A DNA stretch of 59,130 nucleotides, from assembly GCF_014639795.1 (NCBI RefSeq), contig NZ_BMGC01000017.1:24591-83720 (forward strand). Reading direction: 5' to 3'. Position 1 is the stretch's first letter. Each line of letters begins with the position of its first letter. A program made the translations under genes and the position numbers. The notes beneath the pieces were generated by a model, which had not been told where the DNA came from, searched no databases, and saw only the letters and a list, made by a program, of their open reading frames with translations. The DNA is from Gordonia jinhuaensis (GTDB lineage Bacteria > Actinomycetota > Actinomycetes > Mycobacteriales > Mycobacteriaceae). Shown here in pieces: positions 35,013-46,708 of this stretch.

Positions 35013-35621
35013 ATGACCGCCCTCGACGAGCTCAACCGGTATCGCAGCCGAGGTGCCGACCGGGATGTCCTCGATGCGTTGCTCGATGAGGTGAAGGTCG
35101 GTGTGCTCTCGACTGTGGTCGACGGTCTGCCCTGGTCGGTGCCGATGCTCTTCGCCCGCGTCGGTGACCGGATCCTGCTGCACGGCTCCACGGGCGCCGG
35201 CGCGCTACGCCAGGTGGCCACGGGTGCACCGGCCACATTCACGGTGTTCGCCCTCGACGGTCTGGTGGTCGCCGAGACGTTGTTCGACCACTCGGCGAAC
35301 TACCGTTCGGCGGTGATCCGCGGCTGTCTGGAGATGGTCGAGGCCGACGAGGCGGATGTGCTGAGGTCGTTGTCGGACAAGCTGATCCCGGGTCGGGCGA
35401 GTGAAGTGCCGACCATCACCGGCAAGGAGACCGCCGCGACTCTGACCCTGTCGATGGCGATCGGCGACGACAACTGGCTGTGCAAGGCGCGCTCGGGTGG
35501 ACCCGCCGAGGGGTCCGGCGACACCTGGACCGGGGTGATCCCGGTGTCGCTGCAGTTCGGCGATCCGGTGACCGCCACCGGCGACGAGCCACCCGCCTCG
35601 GTGCGATCGCTGCGCCGATAA
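35013..35621 (+). CDS. Pyridoxamine 5'-phosphate oxidase-fold flavin-binding protein
   Basis: 202 residues of the Pyridox_ox_2 family: VGVLSTVVDGLPWSVPMLFA, DRILLHGSTGAGALRQVA, FDHSANYRSAVIRGCLEMV and the C-terminal WTGVIPVSLQFGDPVTA. The split-barrel fold binds FMN or F420. Members are often flavin reductases or stress proteins; the substrate is not predictable. Start ATG with AGGAGAG just upstream, decisive against longer frames. The end lies 5 bp from the stop of convergent rmlB. Confidence 0.88.
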   Translation: MTALDELNRYRSRGADRDVLDALLDEVKVGVLSTVVDGLPWSVPMLFARVGDRILLHGSTGAGALRQVATGAPATFTVFALDGLVVAETLFDHSANYRSAVIRGCLEMVEADEADVLRSLSDKLIPGRASEVPTITGKETAATLTLSMAIGDDNWLCKARSGGPAEGSGDTWTGVIPVSLQFGDPVTATGDEPPASVRSLRR

Positions 35622-35626
35622 GACGC

Positions 35627-37546
<1,920 letters not shown>

Positions 37547-37547
37547 G

Positions 37548-38126
37548 ATGAAGGTGCGTCCGCTCTCGATCGAGGGTGCCTGGGAATTCACGCCGCAACA
37601 GTTCGCTGATACGCGTGGGATGTTCCTGGAGGCGTTCAAAGCCGATGTACTCGCCGAGACCATCGGTCACCGATTCGATCTCGCCCAGACCAACATGTCG
37701 GTGTCCTCGGCAGGTGTCATCCGCGGGATCCACTACGCCGACGTACCGCCCGGCCAGGCCAAATATGTCTGGTGCCCGGCGGGTGCGGTCCTCGACGTCA
37801 TCGTCGACATCCGTACCGGCTCACCGACATTCGGCCAGTGGGATTCGGTTCTGCTCGACGACGTCGACCGGCGTGCGGTGTACATCAGCGAAGGTCTCGG
37901 TCATGCGTTCTGTGCGATCGACGACCAGTCGGTGGTCACCTATCTGTGCTCGACGGGCTACAACCCCGGCGCCGAACACGGGATCAACCCGATGGATCCG
38001 GCGATCGGGATCGAGTGGCCCACCCACGACCGCGACGGTGCGCCGCTGAACTACATCGTGTCGGGTAAAGACCAGGAGGCGCCGTCGCTGGCGCAGGCGC
38101 GCGAGGCGGGCGCGCTGCCGGAGTGA
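37548..38126 (+). CDS. rmlC: dTDP-4-dehydrorhamnose 3,5-epimerase
   Basis: 192-residue cupin enzyme, third step of the dTDP-rhamnose pathway. Active-site His in VIRGIHYADVPPGQAKYV, plus CPAGAVLDVIVDIRTGSPTF and the Tyr/Phe region ISEGLGHAFCAIDD are intact. The ATG lies one base past the rmlA stop, with GGAAAG upstream, so both are one operon. rmlD is not in the window. Confidence 0.94.
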   Translation: MKVRPLSIEGAWEFTPQQFADTRGMFLEAFKADVLAETIGHRFDLAQTNMSVSSAGVIRGIHYADVPPGQAKYVWCPAGAVLDVIVDIRTGSPTFGQWDSVLLDDVDRRAVYISEGLGHAFCAIDDQSVVTYLCSTGYNPGAEHGINPMDPAIGIEWPTHDRDGAPLNYIVSGKDQEAPSLAQAREAGALPE

Positions 38127-38281
38127 GCGACGGTCAGGGGCCGAGCATGAGTGGACGCGGTCGGGCTCTGATCGCGGTCTGTACACAGATGACACGTCTG
38201 CGGGTCACCGACCGCCTATAGCCGGTTCGTGATGCGTATACGTGTCACTGATGTACAACGACGGTTGTCACAGGCGGTAAT

Positions 38282-39697
38282 TCACGAATACGGGAACGCC
38301 GGCAGCCGGGTATCCACGAGCCAGCTCTGCCAGATGTCGTTGAGCGACCCGTTGGCGTAACGCCCGGCAAGCGCGGTGAAGTCGTCGGTGCTCACGTTCT
38401 CGTAGCGGTGATCACTGGTCCACTTCTTCATCAGCTCGAAGAACTTGTCGTCGCCGATGCGATTTCGCAAGGCGTGCAAGGTGAGTGCGCCGCGCTTGTA
38501 GATCCGGTCGTCGAACATGTCGTCGGGTCCGGGATCGGTCACCTGGATGTCCTGCGGTGAGGAGGCGAGTTTGTCGTAGTACTTCTTGGCCAATGCCTCG
38601 GTCGAGTCGTCGCCGGCGGCCTGAGACCACAACCACTCGGCGTAGCAGGCGAATCCCTCATGCAACCAGATGTCGCGCCACTGACGCAGCGTCACCGAGT
38701 TGCCGAACCACTGATGGGCCAACTCATGCGCGACCAGCCGCTCCGAACGCCGGGTCCCGGTGCAGTGGTTGGCGCCGAACACCGACAGGCTCTCGGCTTC
38801 CACGGGGATCTCGAGGTCGTCATCGGTGACCACCACGGTGTACTGCGGGAACGGATACGGCCCGAACATCTCGCGGAAGGTGTCCATGATCTGCACCTGC
38901 CTGCCGAACGACGACTCGAAGTTCTTCTTCAGTCGTGCGGGCAGAACCGCGTAGATCGGGACGTCGCCCTCGGACAGGGTCTTTCGCTCGTACGGACCGA
39001 TCTGCATCGTCGCCAGATAGGTCGACATCGGCTCGGTCTGCTCGTACTCCCAGGTGGTGTAGCCGGCCTTGGCGCGCTTGTTCACCAGAACCCCGTTGGA
39101 TGCCGCGTAGTACTGCGACTCGGTCGATATCGAGATGTGGTACGGCGCTTTCGAACTCGGGTGATCATCACAGGGGAACCACGATGCCGCGCCGTTGGGC
39201 TGACTCGCGCAGATCGCGCCGTCGGTGAGTTCCTCCCAGCCGACCTCACCCCAGGGGCCGCGAATCGGCTTGGGGGAACCCGAATATCGCACCTGGACCT
39301 CCATCGCGGCGCCGGGGGCGATGGAGTGCGACGGCGTGATCGATAGCTTGTTGTCGTGGTGGGAGTAGCGCGAGGGCCGCTTGCCGTTGACGGTGATCTT
39401 CTCGATCTTGAACGAGGTGGAGAAGTCGAGACTGAACCGCCCGATCCCATTGAGCGTGGTCGCGGTGATGGTGGCGGTCCCGGCGAGCCGGTTGCTGGCG
39501 ACCTTGTATTGCAGGTCGAGGTCGTAGCGCGACACCCGATAGCCCAGATTGCCGTTGTTGGGCAGATACGGGTCGATGCCGTCATTCGGGTGCCCCAGAT
39601 GAGCGCGATCTCCGCCGGTGTCCGACGAACTGCCACTCCGAGATGAGCCTGAATGCGGCACCGATCCCTCCGATCCTGATTGATGGTCTCCCGTCAT
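38282..39697 (-). CDS. M1-family zinc metallopeptidase
   Basis: 471 residues. After a 40-residue Ser/Gly/Asp-rich N terminus come the beta-sandwich domain (NLGYRVSRYDLDLQYKVASN) and the gluzincin core. The zinc site is HELAHQWFGN with the third ligand Glu in LHEGFACYAEWLW. The aminopeptidase GxMEN motif is replaced by EIPVEAESL, and the protein lacks the large C-terminal domain of PepN. It may act on unusual substrates. No signal peptide is visible. ATG start. Convergent with rmlC, 155 bp apart. Confidence 0.9.
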   Translation of the reverse strand: MTGDHQSGSEGSVPHSGSSRSGSSSDTGGDRAHLGHPNDGIDPYLPNNGNLGYRVSRYDLDLQYKVASNRLAGTATITATTLNGIGRFSLDFSTSFKIEKITVNGKRPSRYSHHDNKLSITPSHSIAPGAAMEVQVRYSGSPKPIRGPWGEVGWEELTDGAICASQPNGAASWFPCDDHPSSKAPYHISISTESQYYAASNGVLVNKRAKAGYTTWEYEQTEPMSTYLATMQIGPYERKTLSEGDVPIYAVLPARLKKNFESSFGRQVQIMDTFREMFGPYPFPQYTVVVTDDDLEIPVEAESLSVFGANHCTGTRRSERLVAHELAHQWFGNSVTLRQWRDIWLHEGFACYAEWLWSQAAGDDSTEALAKKYYDKLASSPQDIQVTDPGPDDMFDDRIYKRGALTLHALRNRIGDDKFFELMKKWTSDHRYENVSTDDFTALAGRYANGSLNDIWQSWLVDTRLPAFPYS

Positions 39698-39881
39698 CCG
39701 GGACCGACGACAGCGTGTACGGCCGCTGCGGCCGTGACCCTGTGACTCACGACGTTACCGGGCGCCACGATGCAGAGTGCAGCCTGCGCGCTATGACCCG
39801 TTCGGCTGTTACCCAGGCCGGGCAGACGGCGTGACACAGGACACGCAGATAAACGGACCACGGTCCGGTAGCTTGGCTGCC

Positions 39882-40307
39882 ATGACGAAAACCTCCTTCA
39901 AGGCAGCCGATCTCGGTGCGCTGGCCGGCCGGGTGATCCTCGGTGTCATCTTCGTGATGCACGGCTGGCAGAAACTGGTGACCAACGGCATGGACAAGAC
40001 CGAGGCGATGTTCCGCGCCATCGGCACACCGGCACCCGCATTCAGTGCGCATCTGGCGACCTGGGCCGAACTGGTGGGCGGAGTCCTGCTGATCCTCGGG
40101 ATCCTGGTCCCGCTGGTCTCGCTGATCCTGATCATCGACATGATCGGTGCGATCTACTACGTCCACGCGGGCAACGGCTTCTGGTCGGGCGAGGGCGGTT
40201 ACGAGTTCCCGCTCGCCCTGATCGCCGGACTACTCGTCGTCGGTTTCGTCGGCAGCGGCCGCGCGGGTGTCGACCACTACGCCCTGCGCAGATTCAGGCG
40301 AGCCTGA
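39882..40307 (+). CDS. DoxX family membrane protein
   Basis: 141 residues, four TM helices: ALAGRVILGVIFVMHGWQKL, AELVGGVLLILGILVPLVSL, ILIIDMIGAIYYV and FPLALIAGLLVVGFVG. The HGWQKL motif and overall pattern are those of DoxX. In M. tuberculosis a DoxX protein (RseP-like MRC complex) works with SodA and SseA in oxidative stress, but no such partners are here. TAGCTT at 39869-39874 is 7 nt before the ATG: probably leaderless. Confidence 0.88.
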   Translation: MTKTSFKAADLGALAGRVILGVIFVMHGWQKLVTNGMDKTEAMFRAIGTPAPAFSAHLATWAELVGGVLLILGILVPLVSLILIIDMIGAIYYVHAGNGFWSGEGGYEFPLALIAGLLVVGFVGSGRAGVDHYALRRFRRA

Positions 40308-40325
40308 CCGGCCCGCCCGGCCACC

Positions 40326-43300
40326 TCACTCGTGCCAGGGTGCAATCGGGTTGCCTTGCCAGCGGGTGTGATCGGGGACCACGTCACCGCGCATAACCAG
40401 TGACGCCGGACCGACGATGGTCCCCTCACCCAGGCCCGCCGCGGGCAGCGCCACGCAGTGCGGTCCGAGCGTCGCCCCGGCCCCCAGCGTCACCTCGTCG
40501 AGTGCCATCACGCGGTCGTGGAACAGGTGGGTCTGCACCACGCAGCCGCGGGCGACGTTCGCACCCGGCCCGAGTGTCACGAGATCGGCCTCGGGCAGCC
40601 AGTAGGTCTCACACCAGACCCCGCGCCCGATCGTGGCGCCGAGCATCCGCAACCACACGTTGAGGATGGGGGTGCCGGTGGCGGCGTTGGCGAACCACGG
40701 TGCGGCGACGGTCTCGACGAAGGCATCCGAGAGTTCGTTGCGCCACACGAACGAACTCCACAGTGGGTGTTCGGACACCGTGATCCGACCGACCACGATC
40801 CACTTGGCCGCCGCGGCGACGCAGCAGGCCACCGCACCGGCGACGATGAGCACCACACCCGACAGCAGTGCGGCCCACCACACGCTGGTCTCCACGGTGA
40901 TCCACTGCAACGTCAACAGCACCCCGAGCCCGATCGCGAAGCTCACCATCACCGGGATCAGGCGCAGCGTCTCCACGATCGCGCGCGCGATCTTCAGCTT
41001 GCGCGGCGGGTCGAAGGTGCGCGAACTGTCGGTGGTCGCGGCGGTCCGGCGCAACCGCACCGGCGGCGAACCGAGCCAGCTCGACCCCGACTTCGCCTTG
41101 CTCGGCGTGGCCGACAGCACCGCGACCAGACTGTTCTTGGGCACCCGTCGACCCGGCGCGGTCATACCGGAGTTGCCGAGGAAGGCCCGTTTGCCGATCT
41201 TCGCCTCGCCGATGTGCACCCAGCCGCCGCCGAGTTCATAGGAGGCGACCATCGTGTCGTCGGCCAGGAAGGCACCGTCGCCCACCGTGGTGAACCGCGG
41301 CAGCACCAGCGCGGTGGAGATCTCGGTGCCCTTGCCGATGTCGGCCCCGAGCACCCGGAACCACCACGGCGTCAGCAGGCTGGCGTAGAGCGGGAACAGG
41401 TAGGTGCGTGCGGCATCGAGCAGCCGCTCGGTGGCCCAGACCTGCCAGCCGACACGCGACCGTACCGCGTGATATCCGGGGCTCAGCCCCAGCGACATCG
41501 CGCGCACACCGATCGCGGTGATCACCGCGAACACCGCCAGACTGATGATCGCGGCGACCGGCACGAGGGCGAAGGCGCGCCCGGCGGCACCGGCGATCGA
41601 GTCGGTCTGACCGGCCCACCACGCGATCGGCAACAGCCCGCAGGCGATCGAGATCAACGGCACCGCTGCGATCCCGATCGACGAGAGTGCGTAGACAGCC
41701 ACCCAGTACGGCCGGGCAGGCGGGCGATGCGCGGGCCACGGCGCCGATGCCTTGCCGACCTTGCGTGCGGGCGAGCCCGACCAGTGCTGTTTGGCCTTGA
41801 CCTTCCCGGTCACCGCCGAACCCGCACCGACCTGCGCGCCGCGCCCGATCTTCGCCCCGGGAAGCAGCGTCGACCGTGCGCCGATCGCGGCGTCGTCGCC
41901 GACCTCGATCTCACCGATGTGCACGATGTCGCCGTCGATCCACCAGCCGGCGAGGTCCACTTCGGGTTCCACCGAACACCGGTCGCCGAGCGTGAGCATG
42001 CCGGTCACCGGCGGCAACGTGTGCAGGTCGACGCCCTTGCCCACAGCGGCCCCGAGGGCCCGGGCGTAGTAGATCATCCACGGCGCGCCCGACATGTTCG
42101 TCGCGCCGCTGGCCTCGGACAGTCGCTCGGCGACCCACAGCCGCAGATGGACCCCGCTGCCGCGCGGATAGTCGCCGGGCGTCACGCCGCGCAGCAGCAG
42201 CCGGCATCCGCCTGCTGCGATCGCCATCCGTCCCAGCGGGGTGATGAACACGATGAAGGCGACGATCACGATCCACCAGTCCACCCGGGTGACCCACGCG
42301 GCGTCGGTGGCATAGGAGAGCACATTGCATGCCAGCGCGAGCCAGGTGATCCACTGCAACCCGGTCAGCGTGGTCAGCGGGATCGACAACGCCATCTGCG
42401 CGAGGCCGGTTCTCGCCGGGGTGGGCCTGATCTCGCGGTCATCGGTGACGATGTCGGGGCTGCGCTCGTCGAGCATCTGCGCGAGCGAACCTAGCCGCGG
42501 ATGGTCGTAGAGATCGGCGACCGTCACGTCGGGGAAACGTTCGCGCAGGGCCGTCACCAGCTGCGCCGCGGCCAGCGACCCGCCGCCCTCGGCGAAGAAG
42601 TCGGCCTTGGGATCGGTGATCTCGGCGCCGAGCACCGCCGTCCACCGCTGGGCCACCCACTGTTCGGTCTCGCTGAGGTGTGCCGTGGACTCACCCGCCG
42701 ACACCCCGGGCAGCGGCCACGGCAACGCAGCGCGGTCGACCTTGCCGGAGGTGCGGGTGGGCAGTTCGTCGACCAGCGCCAGCCGGGGGACCATCGGGGC
42801 GGGCAGCTGCTCGACGAGCAGCGCATGCGCCGCCGACAGGTCGAAGTCGGGATCGGTGGACACCAGGTATCCGACCAGCAGCGAGTTGCCGGCGGCAGTG
42901 GTGCGCACGGCCGCCGCCGCACCGCCCACACCGGGCAGGTTCTGCACTGCGTTGTCGACCTCGCCCAGTTCGATCCGCCGTCCGCCCACCTTCACCTGGT
43001 CGTCGGCGCGGCCGCCGAACACCAGCCCTTCACGTTCCAGGCGCACGAGATCGCCGCTGCGATAGGCGCGCTCCCACCCGAGCGACTCCAGCGGCGCGTA
43101 CTTCTCGGCGTCCTTGGTCGGGTCGAGGTAGCGCGCGAGTCCCACCCCGCCGATCACGAGCTCGCCGGTCTCGCCTTCGGCGACCGGTTCGCCTGCGGCG
43201 TCGACCACCGCGAGATCCCAACCGGGAAGCGGCAATCCGATACGGACAGGCGTGGACCCGTCCAGCGGCGCCAGGCAGGCGACCACGGTGGCCTCGGTGG

Positions 43301-44228
43301 GGCCGTAGGTGTTCCACACCTCGCGACCCTCCACGGCGAGTCGTTCACCGAGTTCGGGCGGGCAGGCCTCGCCGCCGAAGATCAGCAGCCGGACGGCCTC
43401 GAGTGCCTCGGCCGGCCACAGCGAGGCCAGCGTCGGGACGGTGGACACCACGGTGATGTCGCGGGAGACCAGCCACGGCCCCAGATCCATACCGCTGCGC
43501 ACGAGTGCGCGCGGGGCCGGCACCAGGCAGGCTCCGGTGCGCCACGCCAGCCACATCTCCTCACACGAGGCGTCGAAGGCCACCGACAGGCCCGCGAGGA
43601 CGCGGTCGCCCGGTCCGATCGGTTCGTCCTGCCGGAAGATCCGTGCCTCGGCGTCGACGAAGGCCGCCGCGTTGCGATGGGTCACCGCAACACCTTTCGG
43701 CGTCCCGGTGGATCCGGAGGTGAAGATGATCCACGCGTCGTCGGCCGGGGTGGGCGGCGGCGGGGCAGTGCCGGCTGCCGCCTCGTCGCTGGTCGCCGAC
43801 TGCTCGCCGCCCGCCGACAGTCGCTCCTTGAGAGCCGGCGCCGAGTGCATGCCGACCGCGTCGATCACCGCGACCACCGCGGCCTCGCCGAACACCAGCT
43901 CGGCGCGTTCGTCGGGATCATCGGCGTCGACCGGTACGTAGGCCGCACCCGCGCGCATCACCGACAGGATCGCGGAATACAGCCGATGGGATCCCGAGGG
44001 CATGCGGATACCCACCCGGTCGCCGCGGCGCACCCCCTGCTCGGCGAGCCATGTGGCACCCTCCTCGACGGTGTCGAGGAGTTCGCGATAGGACAGGGTG
44101 GTCTCGCCGTCGTCGATGGCCGAGGCGTCGGGAAAGCGTTCGACCGTCTCGGTGAGGATGTCGATCAGCGTGCGAGCGGGGCTCGCCTGCGAGGACTGCA
44201 GGAACTCCGGAGGAACCGCGTGGCTCAC
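40326..44228 (-). CDS. Pls-type single-module NRPS (poly-epsilon-lysine synthetase family)
   Basis: 1300 residues, close to the 1319 of Streptomyces albulus Pls. Adenylation domain at about 20-505, with IIFTSGSTGTPKG (168-179), NTYGPTE, YRSGDL, KVGGRRIELGEVD and PTRTSGKVDR. Carrier domain at about 520-600, with FFAEGGGSLAAA (Ser551 for the pantetheine arm). There follow six or so TM helices in pairs, separating three soluble domains rich in hexapeptide-like turns (VEVGDDAAIGARSTLLPGAKIG, HIGEAKIGKRAFLGN, ALDEVTLGAGATLGPHCV). This is the terminal domain seen in Pls/PosA enzymes, which link basic amino acids through side-chain amino groups without condensation or thioesterase domains. GTG start after AGGAC. 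The substrate amino acid is not determined. Confidence 0.9.
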   Translation of the reverse strand: MSHAVPPEFLQSSQASPARTLIDILTETVERFPDASAIDDGETTLSYRELLDTVEEGATWLAEQGVRRGDRVGIRMPSGSHRLYSAILSVMRAGAAYVPVDADDPDERAELVFGEAAVVAVIDAVGMHSAPALKERLSAGGEQSATSDEAAAGTAPPPPTPADDAWIIFTSGSTGTPKGVAVTHRNAAAFVDAEARIFRQDEPIGPGDRVLAGLSVAFDASCEEMWLAWRTGACLVPAPRALVRSGMDLGPWLVSRDITVVSTVPTLASLWPAEALEAVRLLIFGGEACPPELGERLAVEGREVWNTYGPTEATVVACLAPLDGSTPVRIGLPLPGWDLAVVDAAGEPVAEGETGELVIGGVGLARYLDPTKDAEKYAPLESLGWERAYRSGDLVRLEREGLVFGGRADDQVKVGGRRIELGEVDNAVQNLPGVGGAAAAVRTTAAGNSLLVGYLVSTDPDFDLSAAHALLVEQLPAPMVPRLALVDELPTRTSGKVDRAALPWPLPGVSAGESTAHLSETEQWVAQRWTAVLGAEITDPKADFFAEGGGSLAAAQLVTALRERFPDVTVADLYDHPRLGSLAQMLDERSPDIVTDDREIRPTPARTGLAQMALSIPLTTLTGLQWITWLALACNVLSYATDAAWVTRVDWWIVIVAFIVFITPLGRMAIAAGGCRLLLRGVTPGDYPRGSGVHLRLWVAERLSEASGATNMSGAPWMIYYARALGAAVGKGVDLHTLPPVTGMLTLGDRCSVEPEVDLAGWWIDGDIVHIGEIEVGDDAAIGARSTLLPGAKIGRGAQVGAGSAVTGKVKAKQHWSGSPARKVGKASAPWPAHRPPARPYWVAVYALSSIGIAAVPLISIACGLLPIAWWAGQTDSIAGAAGRAFALVPVAAIISLAVFAVITAIGVRAMSLGLSPGYHAVRSRVGWQVWATERLLDAARTYLFPLYASLLTPWWFRVLGADIGKGTEISTALVLPRFTTVGDGAFLADDTMVASYELGGGWVHIGEAKIGKRAFLGNSGMTAPGRRVPKNSLVAVLSATPSKAKSGSSWLGSPPVRLRRTAATTDSSRTFDPPRKLKIARAIVETLRLIPVMVSFAIGLGVLLTLQWITVETSVWWAALLSGVVLIVAGAVACCVAAAAKWIVVGRITVSEHPLWSSFVWRNELSDAFVETVAAPWFANAATGTPILNVWLRMLGATIGRGVWCETYWLPEADLVTLGPGANVARGCVVQTHLFHDRVMALDEVTLGAGATLGPHCVALPAAGLGEGTIVGPASLVMRGDVVPDHTRWQGNPIAPWHE

Positions 44229-44390
44229 CGATGTCCTTTCGCTCGTGCACGAAAGCGTGCTGGCATGGGCGGAACTGGTCGCACACAGTGTCTCAGGGAT
44301 GGGCCGCGGAGAGCATCTGCCTGCTCCGGCATGCCGCGATTGCGGTAGGTTCGGCGCCAGAAGTACCCCCACGAAGGAGGGTGAACAACC

Positions 44391-45371
44391 GTGCCGGTCA
44401 TCTCCCACCGACATCCGAGCCTGAGTTCCTATCCGCTGTGGATGGCCTCCCGGCTCGTGCTGAAGCCGCTGCTCACACTCTGGCCCATCAATGGCCCCGG
44501 TCTGCACGCGCTGCGCTACATCGACGCCGTCGTCGCACTCGGACCGCGCCCCGACGGGGTGGTCCTCGAGCAGATGGAACTGGCCAACAGGCCGGTTGAA
44601 CTGGCGGTTCCCACCGGTCCGTCCAACCGTGACAGCGATGCCGCCGTGCTCTACATGCACGGGGGCGCCTTCGTTGCCGGCGGCCTGGCCACCCACCGCA
44701 CCGTCGCCACCCATCTGTCCCGCCGCGTCGGGCTACCGGTGTACTCGCTGGCCTACCGGCAGCTGCCCGAGGCGGGTGTGGGCACCTCGGTAATCGATGC
44801 CGTCGAGGCCTACGCGGAACTGGTCAACGACCGTGGTTTCCGTCACGTCGTGGTGGCCGGTGACTCCGCCGGTGGCTTCCTCGCCGCCAAGATCGTCGAG
44901 GCCGCCGCCGAGCGGGGACTCCGCACGCCGACGGCCCTCATCGGGTACTCGCCGCTGCTCGATCTCGACCTCGCCGACAACCCCGACCGCAGCAGCCGCA
45001 GCGACGCCTACCTGCCGAAATCGAAGATGAAGGTGCTCGCACCGGAGTTCGACAGGGGGCCGTTGCCGATGTCGGGGGTGCGCCGGATCAACGACCTGCC
45101 CGCCGAGATCTTCCCGCCCACGCTGCTGTTCAGCGCCGAGAATGAGATGCTCGAACCCGACATGGTCGCGCTGGTCGAGGATCTCGACGCCGCCGGGGCC
45201 GAGGCGACGCTGCACAGTTTCAGTTGGCAGGTGCACGCCTTCCCGGCATTCGCCGGTCGCCATCCCGAATCAGGGGAGGCCATCGAGCTCACCGCGGAGT
45301 TCGTCCGCGAGTCGATCCGCGCGGCCAAGAGTGACGACTCGGATCCGGCGGTCCGTGGTCGCGCGGGCTGA
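44391..45371 (+). CDS. Alpha/beta hydrolase, hormone-sensitive lipase family
   Basis: 326 residues. Oxyanion motif YMHGGAFVAGG, nucleophile elbow GDSAGG, acid in FSAENEMLEPDM and catalytic His in WQVHAFPAF place it in the HSL (esterase IV) family, with a hydrophobic N-terminal segment (PLWMASRLVLKPLLTLWPIN). It likely hydrolyses short-chain esters. GTG start with AAGGAGG 10 nt upstream. Divergent from the Pls-like gene (162 bp); a role in the same pathway is possible but unproven. Confidence 0.88.
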   Translation: MPVISHRHPSLSSYPLWMASRLVLKPLLTLWPINGPGLHALRYIDAVVALGPRPDGVVLEQMELANRPVELAVPTGPSNRDSDAAVLYMHGGAFVAGGLATHRTVATHLSRRVGLPVYSLAYRQLPEAGVGTSVIDAVEAYAELVNDRGFRHVVVAGDSAGGFLAAKIVEAAAERGLRTPTALIGYSPLLDLDLADNPDRSSRSDAYLPKSKMKVLAPEFDRGPLPMSGVRRINDLPAEIFPPTLLFSAENEMLEPDMVALVEDLDAAGAEATLHSFSWQVHAFPAFAGRHPESGEAIELTAEFVRESIRAAKSDDSDPAVRGRAG

Positions 45372-45391
45372 GTTCGTGAGACAGTTCTGTC

Positions 45392-46618
45392 ATGGCGTCA
45401 ACCTCACAGAACAAGCCGGGTAAGAAGCAGTCGCTCGACGAGCTGGTCGGCGTGGCACACACCGTGTCCGCCGACGACGCCGAGATCGCCGCGGCCGTTC
45501 GCGCCTTCGGCGACAAACGGCTTCGTCCGCACATCGCGCAGTGGTTCGAGGACGGCGCGCTGCCCGTACGTGAGCTTGCCGCCGAACTCGGTGAACTGGG
45601 CGTCTTGGGTATGCATCTGCACGGGTACGGCTGCGCCGGCATGTCGGCGACCAGCTACGGGTTGGCCTGTCTGGAGCTCGAGGCCGTCGACAGCGGTCTG
45701 CGCAGTTTCGTCTCGGTGCAGGGATCGCTGGCGATGTTCGCCATCCACGCCTTCGGTTCCGAAGAGCACAAGACGCAGTGGCTGCCGAAGATGGCCGCCG
45801 GCGAGGCGATCGGCTGCTTCGGTCTGACCGAGCCGGACTTCGGGTCGAATCCGGCGGGGATGCGGACCTTCGCCAAACGCGACGGCGACGACTGGGTGCT
45901 CAACGGCACCAAGATGTGGATCACCAACGGCTCGGTCGCCGATGTCGCGGTGGTGTGGGCCAAGACCGACCTGGAGGAAGGCGCCCGCGGCATCCGCGGA
46001 TTCGTGGTGCCCACCGACACCCCGGGGTTCAGTGCGCCCGAGATCAAACACAAGATGTCGCTGCGGGCATCGGTGACCGCCGAGCTGGTGCTCGACGGGG
46101 TCCGCCTGCCCGCCGATGCGATGCTGCCGGAGGTCGCCGGCCTGCGCGGACCGCTGAGCTGCCTCAACGAGGCGCGCTACGGCATCGTGTTCGGGGCACT
46201 CGGCGCCGCGCGTGACTGTCTGGAGACCGCGCTGGACTACACCGCCGACCGCGAGGTGTTCGACCGTTCGCTGGCCGGGTTCCAGATCACCCAGACCAAG
46301 ATCGCCGACATGTCGCTGGAATGGGCCAAGGGCTATCTGCTGGCCGTTCACCTGGGCAAGCTCAAGGATTCCGCACATTCCGGCGGACCGGGGGTGCGGC
46401 CCGAACAGATCAGCCTCGGCAAGCTCAACAACGTGCGCGAGTCCATCGCAATCGCACGCACCTGCCGGACTCTGCTGGGCGCCAACGGCATCACCCTCGA
46501 ATACCCGGTGATCCGCCACGCCAACAACCTCGAGTCGGTGCTCACCTACGAGGGCACCAGCGAGATGCATCAGCTGACCATCGGCAAGGCGCTGACCGGA
46601 TACGACGCCTTCCGCTGA
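45392..46618 (+). CDS. gcdH: Acyl-CoA dehydrogenase, glutaryl-CoA dehydrogenase type
   Basis: 408 residues, cytosolic FAD flavoprotein. FAD/substrate motif CFGLTEPDFGSNPAGM, KMWITNGSVADVAVVWAKT and the C-terminal ANGITLEYPVIRHANNLES followed by TYEGTSEMHQL. The Glu in TYEGT is the catalytic base of glutaryl-CoA dehydrogenases, which oxidise and decarboxylate glutaryl-CoA to crotonyl-CoA in Lys/Trp breakdown. FadE7-like in mycobacterial naming. ATG start; GACAGT 6 nt upstream hints at a leaderless mRNA. Confidence 0.9.
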   Translation: MASTSQNKPGKKQSLDELVGVAHTVSADDAEIAAAVRAFGDKRLRPHIAQWFEDGALPVRELAAELGELGVLGMHLHGYGCAGMSATSYGLACLELEAVDSGLRSFVSVQGSLAMFAIHAFGSEEHKTQWLPKMAAGEAIGCFGLTEPDFGSNPAGMRTFAKRDGDDWVLNGTKMWITNGSVADVAVVWAKTDLEEGARGIRGFVVPTDTPGFSAPEIKHKMSLRASVTAELVLDGVRLPADAMLPEVAGLRGPLSCLNEARYGIVFGALGAARDCLETALDYTADREVFDRSLAGFQITQTKIADMSLEWAKGYLLAVHLGKLKDSAHSGGPGVRPEQISLGKLNNVRESIAIARTCRTLLGANGITLEYPVIRHANNLESVLTYEGTSEMHQLTIGKALTGYDAFR

Positions 46619-46708
46619 GGCTTCCGCCGAGTCTTCCGCTGGGCACAGCCGGGCACAGCCGCACGAGGTCGGCCGGTCGGCACTGTCATGGCCGCTACAC
46701 TTGCGGCC

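Noticed and set aside
42501-44348. 615-residue plus-strand frame antisense to the Pls-like gene
   Set aside because: Shadow of the adenylation domain, composition unlike any protein family, no start signals.
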